Shown: in pieces, positions 61,477 through 64,000 of the stretch
How the letters are laid out: each line of letters opens with the position of its first letter
How positions within the stretch are numbered: the first letter of the stretch is position 1
Origin: an uncultured Chlorobiaceae bacterium
Lineage (GTDB): Bacteria > Bacteroidota > Chlorobiia > Chlorobiales > Chlorobiaceae
Reading direction: 5' to 3'
Assembly: GCA_903866255.1 (NCBI GenBank)
Contig: CAIPMW010000004.1
Span: 1-64,000 of the forward strand
DNA: 64,000 nt
The notes under the pieces: model-generated
What the model was told of the DNA's origin: nothing
Seen by the model: only the letters and a program-made list of their open reading frames with translations
The model's database searches: none
Position numbers and translations under genes: made by a program

Positions 61477-62781
61477 ATGAGAAGCTTTGCCCGATACCTC
61501 CTCCTCTCCCTGCTTCTGCTTGCTACCTGTTGTACTCCCGCAGTTGCAGAAGCTTCGGAAATGCCGGGCAACAGGCTCTTTCTCACCACATCAGCCAGTA
61601 ACACCCATCCTTTTGCAGGCCAGGAGATACTGTTGACCTACACGCTCTGGTTCAGGGATGTTGCACCAAAAATATCCAGCGAAACCAACCCTTCGTTTAC
61701 AGGACTATGGGCTAAAGAGAGCCAACCTGAGCGCTTTATAAAAAGCATGCAGAAAAAAGTGAATGGGGATGAGTTGAGAAGCGCCGTTGTGAAGCAGTTC
61801 AGAGTGGTACCACTCCAGGCTGGCACTTTTACCATAGCAGGATACGTGATGCAGTGCATTCTGCCACAGCAGCAGATTGCCACAAACCTCAAAGAGATCC
61901 CTGAAACCTTTGTTCGAATCACCGCGCCGCCAATTATTCTCTCCTCACTGGCCCTCCCGGAACCAGTGCCCGAAGGCTTCTCCGGTGGTGTAGGCGCTTT
62001 CACGCTTGACCTCAGGAGCGACAATCAGAAGATCAGAGTCGGAGAGCCGTTAACACTGAAGCTGATCGTCACTGGTACAGGCAACCTGCACACCCTTCAG
62101 CTTCCCGGGCCAACCCTTCCGGAAAGCTTCCGCCATAATCCACCCGAAAGAACAACCTCCCCTGGCTCCATAACCTCAACCATTACCGCCTGGCCTCAAG
62201 TGACAGGTTCGTTTAAAATCCCCGCACTCCGCCTCGTTGTGTTCAATCCCGAAACAAGGAAGTTCAGCACTCTTGTTTCAAAAGCACTGACAATAACCGT
62301 TGAGGAGGGGCCATTCCAGGGGAAAATTGGCCAGGAGGCGGAACATCCAGCCGCCGCAGAAGGAAAGAACAATTTTTCCGTGCCAGCCACGGGCGCCATC
62401 ATCGCCATACTGTTCCTGCTCACCATAATCGCCATGGCGCTTAAAGGGAAAAAACTGCAGCAAAGTTCCAGGGCCACAACATCAGAACATCAGCCTGAAG
62501 GGGATGCCTCGGCTGAAACGATGAAACAACAGCTTTTCACCCTGCTCGAAACAGCCGGAATCAGGACTCCTGAAGCTATGACACGAAAAGAGCTGGAGCG
62601 GGCATTACAGGAACTCACCATTCCTGTTGAGAGTCAATCGGAACTCTCCGCAGTGCTTGATTCCCTCGATAAAATTCTCTACTGCCCTTCAGGGAAAAAT
62701 GGGAGCCCAATCCCTGCTTCGATTGTTGCAAAAGTTAATGCGCTATTGACTCTCCTTAAAACGGTGGAGCGTTGCCGCTGA
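61477..62781 (+). CDS. BatD-like protein (oxygen-tolerance family)
   Basis: Signal peptide; FAGQEILLTYTLWFRDVAPKISSETNPSFTGLWAKE; repeated Ig-like segments and single TM. Confidence 0.75.
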   Translation: MRSFARYLLLSLLLLATCCTPAVAEASEMPGNRLFLTTSASNTHPFAGQEILLTYTLWFRDVAPKISSETNPSFTGLWAKESQPERFIKSMQKKVNGDELRSAVVKQFRVVPLQAGTFTIAGYVMQCILPQQQIATNLKEIPETFVRITAPPIILSSLALPEPVPEGFSGGVGAFTLDLRSDNQKIRVGEPLTLKLIVTGTGNLHTLQLPGPTLPESFRHNPPERTTSPGSITSTITAWPQVTGSFKIPALRLVVFNPETRKFSTLVSKALTITVEEGPFQGKIGQEAEHPAAAEGKNNFSVPATGAIIAILFLLTIIAMALKGKKLQQSSRATTSEHQPEGDASAETMKQQLFTLLETAGIRTPEAMTRKELERALQELTIPVESQSELSAVLDSLDKILYCPSGKNGSPIPASIVAKVNALLTLLKTVERCR

Positions 62782-63604
62782 AAAGAGCAATGGCGCGTTC
62801 AGGATAATCGGTGATAATGCCGTCCGCGCCAATGTCTTGCATCGCAAGCATCTCCTCAGGATCATTAACCGTCCAGGGGATCACCCTGACACCTCGTTCA
62901 TGCAACCGATCTGTCAAATCACGGTCAACAAGAGAGCGGTGTGGATTGAGATAGTCTGGCAAAAAAACAGACATTGACAATAATCGCATGATATCTCCGG
63001 CACCCTCATTACCATGATCAATCAGCAGGCCGTAGCAAAGCTCCGGATTGAGCTTCCATGCCTCGCGAACCACCCTTTTGTCGAAAGACTGTATCCTGAC
63101 GCGAGCGGAGAGGCCTGCCGCTTCGACAAGATCCAGAACAAGCTCAGCATACTGCGATGGAGGTGGATGATATAGACCATCCTTGTCAGGCCATGACTTT
63201 AGTTCAAGATTATAGATCATACTCCCACTCAAACCGGCAGAAACCATAAAGGCATCAACCTCTCTGAAAACCTGGTAAAGAAGGGGCTTGCATGTGGCTA
63301 TCCGGGCCTGTTGCGGAAAGGAGGGGTGAGAGCGTCCGCAATCATAACGCGCGATATCGGAATAGAGCATATCGTACAACGTATAGCGCCAGCGATCCTC
63401 ATGACTCAATGGCTCTCCAGACACATCAGAGCAGAGTGGAGCTGAAAGCCAGGGATCATGAGAGACAATGATCTGTTGATCTTTCGATACCACCAGATCA
63501 AGCTCAACAACTCTCACACCAAGCAACGCAGCATGACAGAATGCCTGAATGGTATTTTCAGGAAAAAAGGCTCTTGCGCCACGATGGGCCTGTATTTCAA
63601 ACAC
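62756..63604 (-). CDS. Glycerophosphodiester phosphodiesterase
   Basis: IQAHRGARAFFPENTIQAFCHAALLGVRVVELDLVVSKDQQIIVSHDPWL. Confidence 0.95.
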   Translation of the reverse strand: MFEIQAHRGARAFFPENTIQAFCHAALLGVRVVELDLVVSKDQQIIVSHDPWLSAPLCSDVSGEPLSHEDRWRYTLYDMLYSDIARYDCGRSHPSFPQQARIATCKPLLYQVFREVDAFMVSAGLSGSMIYNLELKSWPDKDGLYHPPPSQYAELVLDLVEAAGLSARVRIQSFDKRVVREAWKLNPELCYGLLIDHGNEGAGDIMRLLSMSVFLPDYLNPHRSLVDRDLTDRLHERGVRVIPWTVNDPEEMLAMQDIGADGIITDYPERAIALFSGNAPPF

Positions 63605-63628
63605 GACTCTGTCAACCTCTGGATCAGT

Positions 63629-63940
63629 TTATGAATTTGGGTTGCGTTTGCCTGAGGGAGATCGAGATGGCTTGGAAAAACTCTTTTTCTTCGGCTTTCT
63701 CTTCTGTGGTTTGTTTCCATCAGGGCCTTTGGAGAGCGGATGAAGACCGCCACCACTTACACTGAAATAGTCGGAAGGGCTTTTAGGTCTGCTTTTGTTA
63801 AACCGATTTTTGCGATACTTTTTTTCAAGATCAGCATAAGGGCTTGGGGGGTCTGGAGAGGTATTGTAGTTATTGAAATTCGGCTCGTCAATGACCTCAA
63901 CATCATCCAAAACCACGTCGGGATGAACTTTCTTAAGCAA
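63629..63940 (-). CDS. Hypothetical basic protein
   Basis: 103 aa, Lys/Pro/Ser-rich; upstream of and co-directional with the glycerophosphodiesterase gene. Confidence 0.5.
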   Translation of the reverse strand: MLKKVHPDVVLDDVEVIDEPNFNNYNTSPDPPSPYADLEKKYRKNRFNKSRPKSPSDYFSVSGGGLHPLSKGPDGNKPQKRKPKKKSFSKPSRSPSGKRNPNS

Positions 63941-64000
63941 GTTATTTCAATTTATGTTCTAACAAATCAAGAGCACTATTACTCAGGATTATTTCCGAAG

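Overview
The window looks like a chromosomal segment from a green sulfur bacterium (Chlorobiaceae). I base this on a cytochrome c-555-like protein and on overall protein character; taxonomy was not computed. From about 2.6 to 44.7 kb almost every gene lies on the minus strand. This is a very large surface-polysaccharide (O-antigen/capsule) locus containing: GDP-L-fucose genes (gmd, fcl); UDP-L-FucNAc genes (wbjB/C/D, wbuB, wbuC); an O-antigen polymerase-like membrane protein; several glycosyltransferases; a sulfotransferase; a CDP-6-deoxyhexose / aminosugar block (rfbF, rfbG, two DegT aminotransferases, a WxcM-like fusion); an unusual block around an AroB-like cyclase homologue (AroB-like, SDR, SerA-like, VOC, GmhA-like, Gfo/Idh/MocA, methyltransferase, KdsB-like cytidylyltransferase, FkbM, HpcH/HpaI aldolase); a Wzx flippase; a decaying legionaminic/nonulosonic-acid block (legB, legC, neuD, neuB, neuC remnant); an ABC flippase-like protein; a WecA-like initiator; Wzz; and an SLBB export protein. 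Small toxin-antitoxin-like pairs are inserted in several places, and at least five genes are broken or truncated. From 45 to 64 kb the content is mostly housekeeping: recQ, a MoxR/DUF58/Bat-type block, tsaD, a DUF535 gene, tatA, yajC, carA, an aminotransferase, a radical SAM gene, two related c-type cytochromes, proC, a BatD-like gene and a glycerophosphodiesterase. The best candidates for undescribed biology are (1) the AroB-like/KdsB-like/HpaI-like sugar pathway at 22-30 kb, (2) the chimeric MazF-NeuC junction and toxin-antitoxin insertion that broke the nonulosonate pathway, and (3) the heptanucleotide repeat inside the frameshifted gmd. Family calls come from reading the translations by eye; no database search was run.
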